Source of the DNA: Bin94 sp965215535
Lineage (GTDB): Bacteria > Gemmatimonadota > Gemmatimonadetes > Longimicrobiales > Gaopeijiaceae
Direction: 5' to 3'
NCBI GenBank assembly: GCA_965215535.1
Contig: OZ244063.1
Coordinates: forward strand, 682,001-746,000
Length of the DNA stretch: 64,000 nucleotides
The notes beneath the pieces were generated by a model. It saw only the letters and a program-made list of their open reading frames with translations. It had not been told where the DNA came from and ran no database searches. The stretch's first letter is position 1; each line of letters opens with the position of its first letter. The translations under genes were made by a program, and so were the position numbers. Shown here piece after piece: positions 1-8,457 of this stretch.

Positions 1-2415
1 GAGGCCGGCCGGCGATTGCAGCGCATGCTCGCCACCCTGGAGGCAGAGAGCGCAAGAATCGGCGACCCGGAACCGCATCTGCACTTCGACGCGCTCCGGA
101 AGCGTCTCGGCGCCGAGGTCGCGGTGGCGGGAAGCTGGATCGGAGCTCGCGCTTCCGCAGACGGGACCCCGTGGCGACGCCAAGGCGCAGAGGCGATGCG
201 CTGGGACCGCCTGGCCAGGGAGAGCGGAGCGCGGCTGGAGCTCTGCCTGGCGCTTCTGAGGCTTGAAATCGCCGCCCTGGGCGCAGCGCAAACGCTCGGA
301 GAGCTCTGGGAGGAGGCGGCCGGCGAAATCCTCGGGGATCTGGACGACATCGGAGCCGCCCTGCGCGCGGGGCAGGCGCGTCTGGCAGAGGAGGACGACC
401 GCAGCGACGATCCCGGGGGACGTATTGCGGCCGAAGGGGTCCGCATGAGCGGCGAGATCCGCGCCCTGGAGGAGGCCCTGGGCGACCCCGCACAACTTCT
501 GGAGCGCTTCCGGAAAGGGATCGAATCGGCGCTCCACCGCACCGAAGAGGCCTGTGTACAGCTCCCCGGGACGCTCGTGTTGCACCGGGTGCCCGATCCG
601 GGGCGCGCGCCTCGTCGTCCGGGCCGCGCAGGCGAAGCCGTGCCGCTCGGCGAGATCGCCACCGGGGCCTTCGACCCGCTCTGGCGCAGCCGCCTTGAGG
701 AGATCGCCGCCCTGGTTCCGGAATCGATGCGCCGGATCCTGACCATTGTGGCCGAGCTGCGCGAGATCGCCGCCTATGGGTACGAGGCCGCGCTTGAGGA
801 GATCGCCGAGGTGAATGGGACGGGGCCTTCGGCCGGAATGGCGAGCGATGGTCTTGACCGCGCCGGTGTGCTGGCGGTGCGGGCCCGCACAATTCTGGAC
901 GAGGCGCTGCGAGGGGCAACCGCTGCGGTGCGCAGGGAGTTCGCGACTGCGGTGGCCGCAATCGAGGCGCGCGCCACGGCTGATCCGCTCCATGCGCGCT
1001 GGCTTGCTCTGCGTTCGGGGACGGGGGCCCGCGCCGCGCGTGGCCGCAGATGGCTGCGGGATCGGATCCGGGGGGTGGCCGGGCTGGGGGCGGGGATGGG
1101 AAAGGGGGTCAGGCGGCGGCTGTGGCCTGTGCGCCAAATCCTCGGAATCGGGTCCGCACGTACGAGCCGCACAGCGCTGCGCGATCGCTCCCTGAGAGAG
1201 CCCGAGGCAGCCCTGGCCAGTCTTCCCGTTCTCTACAGGCGTCTCTTCTCCTTCAATCCGGTCACGGATCCGCGCCTTCTTGCCGGACGCGACCCGGCGC
1301 TGCAGATGCTGGTGGCGAACGGCGAGCGGTGGCGCGAAGAGCGGAGTGGCTCGATGATGATCGTGGGGCAGCCGGGGGCGGGCACGACCAGCTTTCTGAA
1401 CATCGCGGCCGATGCACTGGGGCGAACTCCGGCGCGCGGAATTCGGAGGGCGATCGAGGCACCCTGTCGCGAAGAGGCAGAGCTGGCACGCATCTTCGGA
1501 GGCTGGTTCGACATCGGGGACGCTGCCGATCTGGATGCGCTGGCGGATGCGCTTCTGGCCACGGAGAAGGGGCGGTTGCCCGATTTCGCGATCGTCGAAG
1601 GACTCGAACAGCTGCATCTGCGGGTCGCCGGCGGCGCCCATCTCTTCGAGCGGACGATGGAGTTCGCCGCCCGCACCCGTTCGCGTCTCTTCTGGGTGCT
1701 TTCGATGACCGCTTCGGCCTGGCAGTTGATCGGCAAGCGTTCCCCCGCGTGCGTTGCAGAGCTGGAGCCCATTGAGCTGGCCGAGCTCGGCGCCGACGAT
1801 CTGCGGCAGGCGATTCTGGCGAGGCACCGGCTGAGCGGCATTCCCCTTCAGTACATCGAGGCCGGAGGTCGTCGGCAGCGCCTGATGCGCAAACTCAGGC
1901 GGCTTGTGAATCGGCGCCAGGGCAGACTCGCTGCCGAATCGGCCTACTTCCAGAGGTTGCACAGAACATCGCACGGATCGGTCCGCAACGCGCTCCTTCA
2001 CTGGCTCCATTCGGCCGATTTTCGCAGCATCGAAGGCACCCTGCTTGTGCATCCGCTGGATCCGCCCGCAATCTCGCTGGCGGGGCTGAACACCGATCAC
2101 CGATTCGCGCTCAAGGCGCTTCTGGACCATGGCGCGCTCAACATTTCCGAGTATGCGGCCATCGCGCGCCGCGAGGAGAGCGAGATCCGTCACCGCTTCC
2201 GCACCCTCCAGGAGCTCAACCTGATCGAAGCTTCCGGCGAGGGGGACGCCGTCGGAGGGGATGCGGCGAGGGCAAGCGAGGACAAGGCCGCGCCTGCGGC
2301 GGGTGTGGGGAATGCGGTCAGTGCCGTCGCCGGGACCGGAACGCGCTACCGGATTCGTTCCTTCATGATCGGCGAGGTCGCATCCCACCTGCGGGCCGCC
2401 AACATTCTGCACTGA
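1..2415 (+). CDS. P-loop ATPase-like protein with C-terminal winged helix, 5' end outside window
   Basis: The reading frame is already open at base 1, so this is a C-terminal part; the first in-frame start inside the window is TTG at 16. The first 430 or so residues are Ala/Arg/Glu-rich helices with no recognised domain. A nucleotide-binding-like region follows, with a Walker-A-like GQPGAGTTS near residue 450 (counted from TTG) and a beta-strand ending in VEG that could stand in for Walker B. The end looks like a winged helix-turn-helix (FALKALLDHGALNISEYAAIA region). The usual P-loop Lys is Thr here. The overall layout resembles AAA/STAND-type regulatory ATPases, but I do not recognise the family. 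It is convergent with the next gene. Confidence 0.6.
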   Translation, partial: EAGRRLQRMLATLEAESARIGDPEPHLHFDALRKRLGAEVAVAGSWIGARASADGTPWRRQGAEAMRWDRLARESGARLELCLALLRLEIAALGAAQTLGELWEEAAGEILGDLDDIGAALRAGQARLAEEDDRSDDPGGRIAAEGVRMSGEIRALEEALGDPAQLLERFRKGIESALHRTEEACVQLPGTLVLHRVPDPGRAPRRPGRAGEAVPLGEIATGAFDPLWRSRLEEIAALVPESMRRILTIVAELREIAAYGYEAALEEIAEVNGTGPSAGMASDGLDRAGVLAVRARTILDEALRGATAAVRREFATAVAAIEARATADPLHARWLALRSGTGARAARGRRWLRDRIRGVAGLGAGMGKGVRRRLWPVRQILGIGSARTSRTALRDRSLREPEAALASLPVLYRRLFSFNPVTDPRLLAGRDPALQMLVANGERWREERSGSMMIVGQPGAGTTSFLNIAADALGRTPARGIRRAIEAPCREEAELARIFGGWFDIGDAADLDALADALLATEKGRLPDFAIVEGLEQLHLRVAGGAHLFERTMEFAARTRSRLFWVLSMTASAWQLIGKRSPACVAELEPIELAELGADDLRQAILARHRLSGIPLQYIEAGGRRQRLMRKLRRLVNRRQGRLAAESAYFQRLHRTSHGSVRNALLHWLHSADFRSIEGTLLVHPLDPPAISLAGLNTDHRFALKALLDHGALNISEYAAIARREESEIRHRFRTLQELNLIEASGEGDAVGGDAARASEDKAAPAAGVGNAVSAVAGTGTRYRIRSFMIGEVASHLRAANILH

Positions 2416-2539
2416 ACGATCAGGCTGCACCGAACAATCGTCACCGGCTCGAACAAACGCCGCATATGATCCGGTTGCTGCGGAATCGAAACTTGGAAAG
2501 CGTGCCTGACCGCACCCAAATCCGGCGATTCCGACGGGG

Positions 2540-2908
2540 TCAGCGCTTCCCCGATCCCCTTCCCCACGCCCGTCTGAGCAGCGATCCGCGCGCAAGGCTC
2601 CACCCCGAAGCCGATTCCCGAGACCGATCGCGGTCGGCCTTCCTGACCGGAACCTTGCCGTCAATCTGCTGTCCGAGCGCATCCAGGCTCTGCTGCAAGT
2701 TCGCCTCCAGCGCATCCAGATCCTTCTTGATTTCGGTGTAGAGATCGCGGGCCGTCTCGCGCGCCACCTGCCGCAGAACCGGCCGGAACGCTTCAACCAG
2801 CACATCGACCGAAGAGAGAAGCCACCGCAGGCAGGCCCACCAGACAAGCGCCACCCCCGCAGTCAGAATGAGCAACGGTCCCACATCGTTCCACAGCGGC
2901 CAATCCAT
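2540..2908 (-). CDS. small membrane-anchored protein with coiled-coil region
   Basis: The product is 122 residues. A single hydrophobic segment near residues 11-32 is followed by an amphipathic stretch rich in Glu, Leu and Gln (about residues 40-85) that looks like a coiled coil, then a basic tail. The ATG at 2908 is preceded by a GGGGGGAG-type ribosome binding site. The family is not recognised and no enzymatic motif is visible. It sits convergent to the P-loop ATPase-like gene. The predicted topology is one transmembrane helix with a cytoplasmic or periplasmic helical rod. The role is unknown. Confidence 0.5.
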   Translation of the reverse strand: MDWPLWNDVGPLLILTAGVALVWWACLRWLLSSVDVLVEAFRPVLRQVARETARDLYTEIKKDLDALEANLQQSLDALGQQIDGKVPVRKADRDRSRESASGWSLARGSLLRRAWGRGSGKR

Positions 2909-3012
2909 GCTCTCGCTCCCCCCTTATCCCTGCTCCTTGAAGTATTGTCGGCGCCGGGTGCGTTCCCACCGCCGACCGGTCCGCACAGTATCGGCAATTC
3001 GGGCGCGGGATG

Positions 3013-3664
3013 TCAACTGATGGATGTTGATTCCTCGAGCGCAAGCCTCAGCCGCACAACACTGACCACACCCAGGTCGTCGCGTCGCGTGGCCAGAATA
3101 TCGCCATCGGCAGCGAGAAACCACGGTTCGTAGATGTGGCCGTCCGTTCTGCACGCCACCGCTCAGAACGAAGCCACCGGACGCCAGGGCGACGAAGCCC
3201 TTGACCCATGAAACACCGGGAGCCGTCAACATGACCCGACGCACAGGCTTCCCATCTGCACCGTAGATCTCCACGGCGCCGCGGCTGGTATCGAAAATCG
3301 CCATGTTGCCATCCGGCATGACGTCCAGCAACGTCGATCCCCTGAGTTCGCCGGGCCCATCGCCTTCCCTGGCAATGACGACATCGTTCTCGCCGTCGGT
3401 TGCCGGATCGACAGCCAGGGTCGTTCCCGGGTTGGCGCTGGCGATCCACACCTTGCCCAATGGATTTTCGGCAACGCCGGTCACCCCTGCCAGTGCATCC
3501 AGGCGCGTGTACCCAGCGGCCACCCAAAGCTCGGTCACGGTCAGGCGGGCATCGGGTGAAATCCCCTGCCCGGAGGCGGAGGCGCCGGGAATCAATCCCG
3601 CAGCAACCCAGCCGGCCAGCATCGCAACCCGTCGAATGGGCAGATTCCGCCTGCGCTGACACAT
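3013..3664 (-). pseudogene. 6-bladed beta-propeller protein, frameshifted and shortened
   Basis: The ATG at 3664 has a strong upstream AAGGAGG and begins a signal peptide (RRVAMLAGWVAAGLIPGASA). Propeller repeats follow, of the EGDGPGEL / DVMPDGNMAIFD type found in secreted 6-bladed beta-propeller proteins. Near 3,139 the frame changes: the minus-strand reading continues sensibly only with one base skipped, giving HIYEPWFLAADGDILATR and then DDLGVVSVVRLRL, ending at the TGA at 3013. Even when repaired it is only about 216 residues, against about 400 for the other propeller gene at 40,045, so some blades are probably deleted. It lies against a degraded IS3 element, and its frame happens to stay open into the transposase fragment. 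Confidence 0.65.
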
Positions 3665-3825
3665 CCTGCGCCTCCTTATCCTGTTCCGGTGGTCGGCATT
3701 CATGGCCGATTTCCTCTCAGGGTCCCCCTCGGGGATGGAGTTGAGAAATGCGTCGATCAGCGCACCGATCGTTTCATGGCGGGACACCGCTCCTTCCGCC
3801 TCCAGGCGCCAGAATGTCGCATCAT

Positions 3826-4000
3826 TCTGCCGACTCCCGTAGAACGGAACGTCCATGTGGAGTTCGTCGATCCGGCGCATCAACGCCAGCTTCTCCGCGC
3901 TCTCCCGCTTCGGCCGGTCGTAGAGCGCAGGGCGGCTCACCCCCAGCAACGCGCTCTGCCTCGACAGGCTCAGTGGCCCCTCCGGCTCAATCATCCCCAT
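3826..4000 (-). pseudogene. IS3-family transposase orfB, N-terminal fragment
   Basis: The fragment shows the start of an IS3 orfB: SALLGVSRPALYDRP, a HTH_21-like helix-turn-helix, then IDELHM and PFYGSRQ, which normally precede the rve integrase core. Homology ends at about residue 59 and the DDE domain is absent. The reading frame runs on into unrelated sequence (FWRLEAEGAVSRHE onward) and then into the propeller gene, so the long open frame there is accidental. In the -1 frame relative to orfA it joins directly to the orfA slippery region, as expected for an OrfAB fusion. Confidence 0.7.
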
Positions 4001-4014
4001 CCGCTCCGCCCGGC

Positions 4015-4299
4015 TCAGCGCTTCAATCCGCGCCGAAAAAAATCCCGCTCCACCGTCAGCTCTCCGATCTTGGCGTGCAGATCCCGGAGCTTCGCGTCAT
4101 GCTCCTTCGCGAGCTTCCCTCTCCCCCCCTTGGCGAACACCTCGCGAACGCCGTCCAGCAGCTGCCGCTTCCACGCGCTCACCTGGTTCGGATGTAGATC
4201 ATGCCGCATCGCGATCGCCTGCACGCTCTCCCGCTCCCGAAGCGCCTCCACCGCCACGCGCGCCTTGAACTCCGCCCTGAATCGTCGCCTCCTCGCCAT
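4015..4299 (-). CDS. IS3-family transposase orfA
   Basis: This 94-residue protein has the typical OrfA layout: a basic N-terminus (RRRRFRAEFKARVAVEAL), a helix-turn-helix (VQAIAMRHDLHPNQVSAWK) and a C-terminal leucine-zipper-like helix (KLRDLHAKIGELTVERDFF). It would bind the ends of the element. Near its 3' end the coding strand has a run of seven T (GAT TTT TTT CGG), a plausible -1 slippage site for making OrfAB. With orfB truncated, any fusion product would lack the catalytic core. Confidence 0.8.
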   Translation of the reverse strand: MARRRRFRAEFKARVAVEALRERESVQAIAMRHDLHPNQVSAWKRQLLDGVREVFAKGGRGKLAKEHDAKLRDLHAKIGELTVERDFFRRGLKR

Positions 4300-4366
4300 C
4301 TCGGTGCCTCCTTTGCCATCAGGGAATCCACCTTAGCAACCTGTCCAAAAAACCGAGACCACCTCA

Positions 4367-4691
4367 TCCTGTATCCCATACGCCCCATTTCCGTCCCGGA
4401 CCTTCTCACCCAAAACGAGGGACATATTGTGGGACACAAATAATTTATATTTTCATAAACCACTGTATAACAACGAATTAGACAGAACCGAAAAACGGAG
4501 GGGGGATTACCCGCATGCGGCTTCGCCTCCTCAATCAGGTCCAATCGCAACCCGGCACTGCCTCACCTTTGCGTTGACGCCTCGCGAACCTGCCCCATCC
4601 GGTCGTCTCCGAGCGATCGTCTCTCCCGAGCCGCTCCCTCTCCGGCTCGAACCTCCGTTCGCCTCCCATCCCTCCAATCGCTTTCGCTCAA
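4367..4691. other. intergenic stretch between IS3 remnant and tRNA-Ser
   Basis: No gene is supported here. The stretch 4,430-4,490 is strikingly AT-rich for this window (AATAATTTATATTTTC and neighbouring bases), which could be promoter-like DNA or a footprint of past insertions next to the tRNA. The rest is GC-rich without a convincing reading frame. A compact hairpin lies at 4,627-4,649. Confidence 0.4.
4627..4649 (-). terminator. GC hairpin downstream of tRNA-Ser
   Basis: CGAGCCG and CGGCTCG form a perfect 7-bp stem around a 9-nt loop, about 43 nt past the 3' end of tRNA-Ser on the minus strand. There is no U-tract after it, so it is at most a weak or processing-type 3' structure for the tRNA or purH transcript. 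Confidence 0.3.
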
Positions 4692-4775
4692 CGGAGGGGG
4701 TGGGATTCGAACCCACGAGTCCTTGTGGACGCCGGTTTTCAAGACCGGTGCATTGAACCGCTCTGCCACCCCTCC
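4692..4775 (-). tRNA. tRNA-Ser (anticodon UGA)
   Basis: The minus strand folds as a class II tRNA: acceptor GGAGGGG pairs with CCCCTCC plus discriminator G, the anticodon stem is CCGGT/ACCGG around loop CTTGAAA (anticodon TGA), there is a long variable arm, and the T arm is GTGGG TTCGAAT CCCAC. The length is 84 nt and CCA is not encoded. It lies 42 bp downstream of purH in the same direction and next to the IS3 remnant. Confidence 0.95.
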
Positions 4776-4817
4776 TTGTGGCTGCAAGATGGGGTAGAGA
4801 GGGGGTGGGTTCAAGGG

Positions 4818-6521
4818 TCAGTGGCGGAAAAGGCGTCTTCCGGTGAAGACCATGGCGATGCCGTGTTCGTTGGCGGCGGCGATGACTTCCTCGTCGCGGA
4901 TGGATCCGCCTGGTTGCACAATCGCGCACACGCCCGCTTCGGCGGCGGCGTCCACGCCATCGCGAAAGGGGAAGAAGGCGTCGGAGGCCAGGGCGCATCC
5001 CTGCACTTCGGTCTCCAGGCCTGCATCGATGGACTTGGCCACCGCCAGGCGCGACGAATCCACCCGGCTCATCTGACCGGCACCGATTCCGACTGTCGCT
5101 TCGTTTCGGGCCAGAAGAATTGCATTCGACCGGACCGCTGCCACTGCCGCCCAGGCGAAGGAGAGATCGCGCTGTTGATCGGGATTCGGGATTTGTTCAG
5201 TGACGATCCTCCAGCTTCGAGGAGGGGTGCCGTAGAGGGGTGGGCCGGGGCGGGTCTGAGCCAGGATGCCGCCCTCGACCGACCGCCATGAACGCGCCCC
5301 CGCATGGCCGCCGCAGCGGGCCAGGAAGCGGGCCGCAGCGCGCAGCGTCTCCTCCCGGTCGCTCCACCAGGGCATGTGGGCGGGCTCGGCGGGGTGGGAA
5401 TGCCGGGAGTGTCCGAAGCGCAGAAGCCGGAGCTTCGGGCGGGCGGCGAGGAGTGCGAGGGCGTCGTCGTCGAAGTCGGGAGCCGCAATGCACTCAATAA
5501 AGAGTTTGCCGAGCTCGGCGGCGGTTGCAGCATCGACCGGGCGATTGAGCGCAACCACCGAACCGAAGGCCGAGACGGGATCGGTGGCGCGCGCGCGGCG
5601 GAAGGCCTGGGAGAGATCGGGGCGCACGGCGAGCCCGCAGGGGGTGGCGTGCTTCACGATGGCCGCGGCGGGAACGGGTGCAAAGGCAAAGGGCGACAGG
5701 GTGACGAGGGCACCGTCCAGATCGAGGAGATTGTTGTAGGAGAGCGCCTGACCATGAATTTGTTCAAGCTGTGAAGACCCGCCCTCCAGAGTGTAGAGGG
5801 CCGCCATCTGGTCGGGATTTTCTCCGTAGCGGAGCCGTTCCTTCATCTGCAGATGCAGGGTGAGGCGATCGGGCCAGTCGCTCGGCTCCGGGGCGTCTTC
5901 TCTGGCGGACGCGCTTGGATCCGGGGCGTCGTGCCGGTCCAGCCAGTCGGCAATCGCCCGGTCGTAGTCGGCGATGGTGCGAAAGACCCTGGCCGCCAGC
6001 CGCCGCCGGAGCGCCCGCGCCTCTTCGGTCGCCCCCTTCCTCTCCGTCAGCGCCCGGAGCACGCTTCCGTAGTCTGCAGGATCGACGACGACCCAGAGAT
6101 TGCGGTGGTTCTTGGCCGCCGCACGGATCAGGGCGGGCCCGCCGATATCGACCTGCTCCATCGCCTCCTCCATGCCGACCCCGGAGCGCCGCGTGGTCTC
6201 CTGGAAGGGATAGAGATTGACCGCCACCAGATCGATCGGCCGGTAGCCCTGCCGGGCCAGCTCCTCCATGTCGCCCGGGTGCGCTCTGCGGGCAAGGATT
6301 CCTGCGTGGATCGCCGGGTGCAGCGTCTTGACGCGCCCCTCCATCATCTCGGGGTGTGCCGTGACGCGGGCGACCTCGGTCACCTGAACCTCTGCGTCCA
6401 CGAGGATCTGCGCCGTTCCCCCGGTCGAGAGGATCTCCCATCCATGGGCGGCCAGTCCCCGCGCGAACTCCACAATCCCCCGCTTGTCGGAGACGCTCAG
6501 CAGCGCTCTGCGTCTCTTCAC
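4818..6521 (-). CDS. purH: bifunctional AICAR formyltransferase / IMP cyclohydrolase
   Basis: PurH catalyses the last two steps of purine synthesis: AICAR is formylated by 10-formyl-THF and FAICAR is then cyclised to IMP. The N-terminal 200 residues show the cyclohydrolase (MGS-like) fold with LLSVSDKRGIVEFA, STGGTA, EMMEGRVKTLHPAIHAGIL and NLYPF. The transformylase part has LRYGENP, SYNNLLDLDGAL and VKHATPCGLA with the catalytic Lys-His. It ends in QPGGSIRDEEVI and the typical FRH tail. At 567 residues it is somewhat longer than usual (about 510-530). The commonly conserved NPHQ reads NPDQ here. It follows purN in the same direction after 58 bp. Confidence 0.95.
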   Translation of the reverse strand: MKRRRALLSVSDKRGIVEFARGLAAHGWEILSTGGTAQILVDAEVQVTEVARVTAHPEMMEGRVKTLHPAIHAGILARRAHPGDMEELARQGYRPIDLVAVNLYPFQETTRRSGVGMEEAMEQVDIGGPALIRAAAKNHRNLWVVVDPADYGSVLRALTERKGATEEARALRRRLAARVFRTIADYDRAIADWLDRHDAPDPSASAREDAPEPSDWPDRLTLHLQMKERLRYGENPDQMAALYTLEGGSSQLEQIHGQALSYNNLLDLDGALVTLSPFAFAPVPAAAIVKHATPCGLAVRPDLSQAFRRARATDPVSAFGSVVALNRPVDAATAAELGKLFIECIAAPDFDDDALALLAARPKLRLLRFGHSRHSHPAEPAHMPWWSDREETLRAAARFLARCGGHAGARSWRSVEGGILAQTRPGPPLYGTPPRSWRIVTEQIPNPDQQRDLSFAWAAVAAVRSNAILLARNEATVGIGAGQMSRVDSSRLAVAKSIDAGLETEVQGCALASDAFFPFRDGVDAAAEAGVCAIVQPGGSIRDEEVIAAANEHGIAMVFTGRRLFRH

Positions 6522-6579
6522 CTAATTCCTCCAGGGGGATTTCGGCCCGGGAAGAGAGGCGCCCGGCATGGAGATGCGC

Positions 6580-7266
6580 TCACGGATCGTCTGCGAAGGC
6601 CCCGGAGATGGCCCGGTTGCGCCGGTCGTCGGCATCTGCGGCGCGGTCGCCGGGCCAGCGAAAGGAAGGCCCCCTGCCCTGCTCCGGCCAGCCCCGGGCC
6701 AGGGCGCGGGCCAGCGCATCGGCGGCCGCCGGATAGAGTTGGTGCTCGACGGCGAGAACCCGCTCCGCCAGATCGGTCGGCGAATCCCCCGCCCAGACCG
6801 GAACCGGCCACTGCGCCAGGATCGTCCCCTCGTCGTAGCGCTCGTCGACGAAGTGGACCGTGGGCCCCGAAAGCGCCGCGCCTGAGCGCAGAACGGCCTC
6901 GTGCACATGCAGACCGTACATTCCCCGGCCCCCGAAGGAGGGGAGCAGCGCAGGGTGAATATTCAGAATCCGCTTCCCGAAGGCGCGACAGAGAGAGGCC
7001 GGCAGCAACCGCAGGAAGCCCGCCAGAAGAATGCCCTCGATGCGGTGGCGGTTGAGCAGCACCAGTATCCCATCCCCCACCTCTTCGGAAGAGGCGCCGA
7101 AATCGATGCGGGAGCGGACAATGCGGTGAGCGTCGGCCCGCGCCTCGGCCCCACAGCTCCGATCGGTGACAAGGAGCGCGACCCGGTAGCTGTCGAAGTC
7201 CTCCTGGCGGTCGACGAGGGCCTGGAAGTTGCTGCCCGAACCCGATGCAAGGACGGCCGCCCTCAC
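6580..7266 (-). CDS. purN: phosphoribosylglycinamide formyltransferase
   Basis: This is GAR transformylase, which makes formyl-GAR from GAR and 10-formyl-THF in purine synthesis. It shows the PurN signatures: AVLASGSGSNFQALVD at the N-terminus, ILLAGFLRLLP, the substrate-site INIHPALLPSFGGRGMYG and GPTVHFVDERYDEGTILAQ. The start is GTG at 7266 and shares four bases (GTGA) with the stop of the preceding MBL hydrolase gene, implying coupled translation. The C-terminal 40 residues after the core are Arg/Asp-rich and look dispensable. It sits directly upstream of purH. Confidence 0.93.
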   Translation of the reverse strand: MRAAVLASGSGSNFQALVDRQEDFDSYRVALLVTDRSCGAEARADAHRIVRSRIDFGASSEEVGDGILVLLNRHRIEGILLAGFLRLLPASLCRAFGKRILNIHPALLPSFGGRGMYGLHVHEAVLRSGAALSGPTVHFVDERYDEGTILAQWPVPVWAGDSPTDLAERVLAVEHQLYPAAADALARALARGWPEQGRGPSFRWPGDRAADADDRRNRAISGAFADDP

Positions 7267-7916
7267 ACGCGCACATCGCCCGGCGCCGGCGCGAGGAAGG
7301 GATTGGCGCGCCGCTCGTCTCCGACGGTCGTGTCCGGGCCATGGCCGGGGTGCAGCCGCGTGGCGGGGGGAAGGGTCAGGATGGTGCGCTCGATCGAAGC
7401 GATCAGAGTGTGGTAGTCGCCGCCGGGCAGATCGGTGCGGCCGATCGAACCCTGGAAGATGACATCGCCGACAATGGCCAGGGGCGCATCGGTCGAGAGG
7501 AAGATGACATGCCCCGGGGCGTGGCCGGGAGCGTGCAGAACCTTCAGGCCGGAGCCGCCGAACTCGAGGAGGTCGCCGGGAACGAGGTCGTGGTCGGGCG
7601 GGGGTGGGGGCGTGAAGGAGAGACCGTAGGAGAGCGCCTGCGCATGGGCGTTGTCGTAGAGGATGCGGTCGTCGGGGTGAAGATGAATCGGGGCGGCGGT
7701 TTCCTCCCGGGCCAGCGCCACGCCCTCGATGTGGTCGAGGTGGGCGTGGGTAAGGAGGATGGCGGCAATCCGGAGGTTGCGACGCTTCGCCTCGGCCAGC
7801 GCGGCAGCGGTTGCGGCCCCCGGATCGATGACGAGCCCGGTGCGACGGTCGGCACAGATCGCCAGGATGGTGTTCTGGGCAAAAGCGCCGCCGGCAAAGG
7901 AGAGGATGTCGATCAG
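7263..7916 (-). CDS. MBL-fold metallohydrolase (glyoxalase II-like)
   Basis: This is a metallo-beta-lactamase-fold hydrolase of the YcbL/glyoxalase-II type. Extending the frame upstream of the first ATG (7721) recovers the N-terminal part, including the metal site THAHLDHIEG (HxHxDH) and VIDPGAA, which would otherwise be lost. Later ligands are in HAPGHAPGHV, VGDVIF and LHPGHGPDT. No ATG, GTG or TTG fits. The CTG at 7916 lies a few bases after AGGAAGAG and gives a protein starting MIDILSFAGGAFAQNT, which matches where the family usually begins; the start is inferred. It overlaps purN by four bases. The substrate is unknown, probably a thioester such as S-lactoylglutathione or a related compound. 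Confidence 0.8.
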   Translation of the reverse strand: MIDILSFAGGAFAQNTILAICADRRTGLVIDPGAATAAALAEAKRRNLRIAAILLTHAHLDHIEGVALAREETAAPIHLHPDDRILYDNAHAQALSYGLSFTPPPPPDHDLVPGDLLEFGGSGLKVLHAPGHAPGHVIFLSTDAPLAIVGDVIFQGSIGRTDLPGGDYHTLIASIERTILTLPPATRLHPGHGPDTTVGDERRANPFLAPAPGDVRV

Positions 7917-7980
7917 TCGGCTCTTCCTGTCCGTTTCGGGACGATACTTCGAGGGCGCGCGCTGACTTCCCGAGGGAGGG

Positions 7981-8310
7981 CTACACCGTGAAGGAACTGC
8001 CGCAGCCGCAACCGCCCGTGGCCTGCGGGTTCCTGAAGGAGAAGCCGGATCCCATCATCGAGGTTACGTAGTCGATCTCGATTCCCTCGAGGTACTGGGC
8101 GCTGAAGGGGTCCACAAAGATGCGAATGCCCGAGCGCTCGAAGACCTCGTCGTCCTCTTCGGGCTTCTGCTCGATATCGACTCCATACTGGAATCCCGAG
8201 CACCCTCCGGGCAGCACCGCCACGCGGAGACCCGCACCGGGCCCCTCGGCCATCTCTTCGAGAAAACCCTGGACCTTGCGCGCCGCTTCGGTTGTCAGTG
8301 TGAGCTCCAT
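7981..8310 (-). CDS. A-type iron-sulfur carrier (HesB/IscA/ErpA family)
   Basis: This 109-residue protein is an A-type carrier that accepts Fe-S clusters from the scaffold and passes them to apo-enzymes in the cytoplasm. The three invariant cysteines are present: one in LPGGCSGFQYG and two in the C-terminal GGCGCGSSF motif. GIRIFVDPFSAQYLEG and GSGFSFRNP are further hallmarks. The length is standard. I cannot decide between ErpA and IscA-like roles from sequence alone. The MBL hydrolase gene follows it on the same strand. Confidence 0.92.
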   Translation of the reverse strand: MELTLTTEAARKVQGFLEEMAEGPGAGLRVAVLPGGCSGFQYGVDIEQKPEEDDEVFERSGIRIFVDPFSAQYLEGIEIDYVTSMMGSGFSFRNPQATGGCGCGSSFTV

Positions 8311-8457
8311 GAAACTCCGGTTCGCCTGCGCATGTGAGGGAACATTTCATCTCCGCGCGTGAATCTATCCGAGGCGCTTCCGGGGGTCAACGGGTCGGGC
8401 GGATGGGGAGTCGGACGGACGGGAAGGAGCAGAACCGGATCGAAATTGCCGTGCGGG

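Larger units (their letters stand above)
3826..4366 (-). mobile_element. IS3-family insertion sequence remnant
   Basis: The element contains an intact IS3-type orfA and only the first part of orfB. The upstream boundary is placed at 4366, where the minus-strand sequence begins TGAGGTGGTCTCGG followed by a T-run and GGACAGG, resembling the ends of IS3-family elements. The downstream boundary is where orfB homology stops after FYGSRQ, at about 3826. No second terminal repeat was found. The rest of orfB, including the DDE catalytic core, is missing, so it cannot transpose on its own. It separates tRNA-Ser from a damaged propeller gene. Confidence 0.7.

Noticed and set aside
2924..4000. Transposase-propeller fusion protein
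   Set aside because: The propeller gene has its own ATG with strong ribosome binding site at 3664 and signal peptide; the upstream open frame is an accidental read-through from the truncated orfB.
7981..8310. Selenoprotein variant of the HesB family, given selA nearby
   Set aside because: All three positions are ordinary Cys codons and no in-frame TGA precedes the stop.
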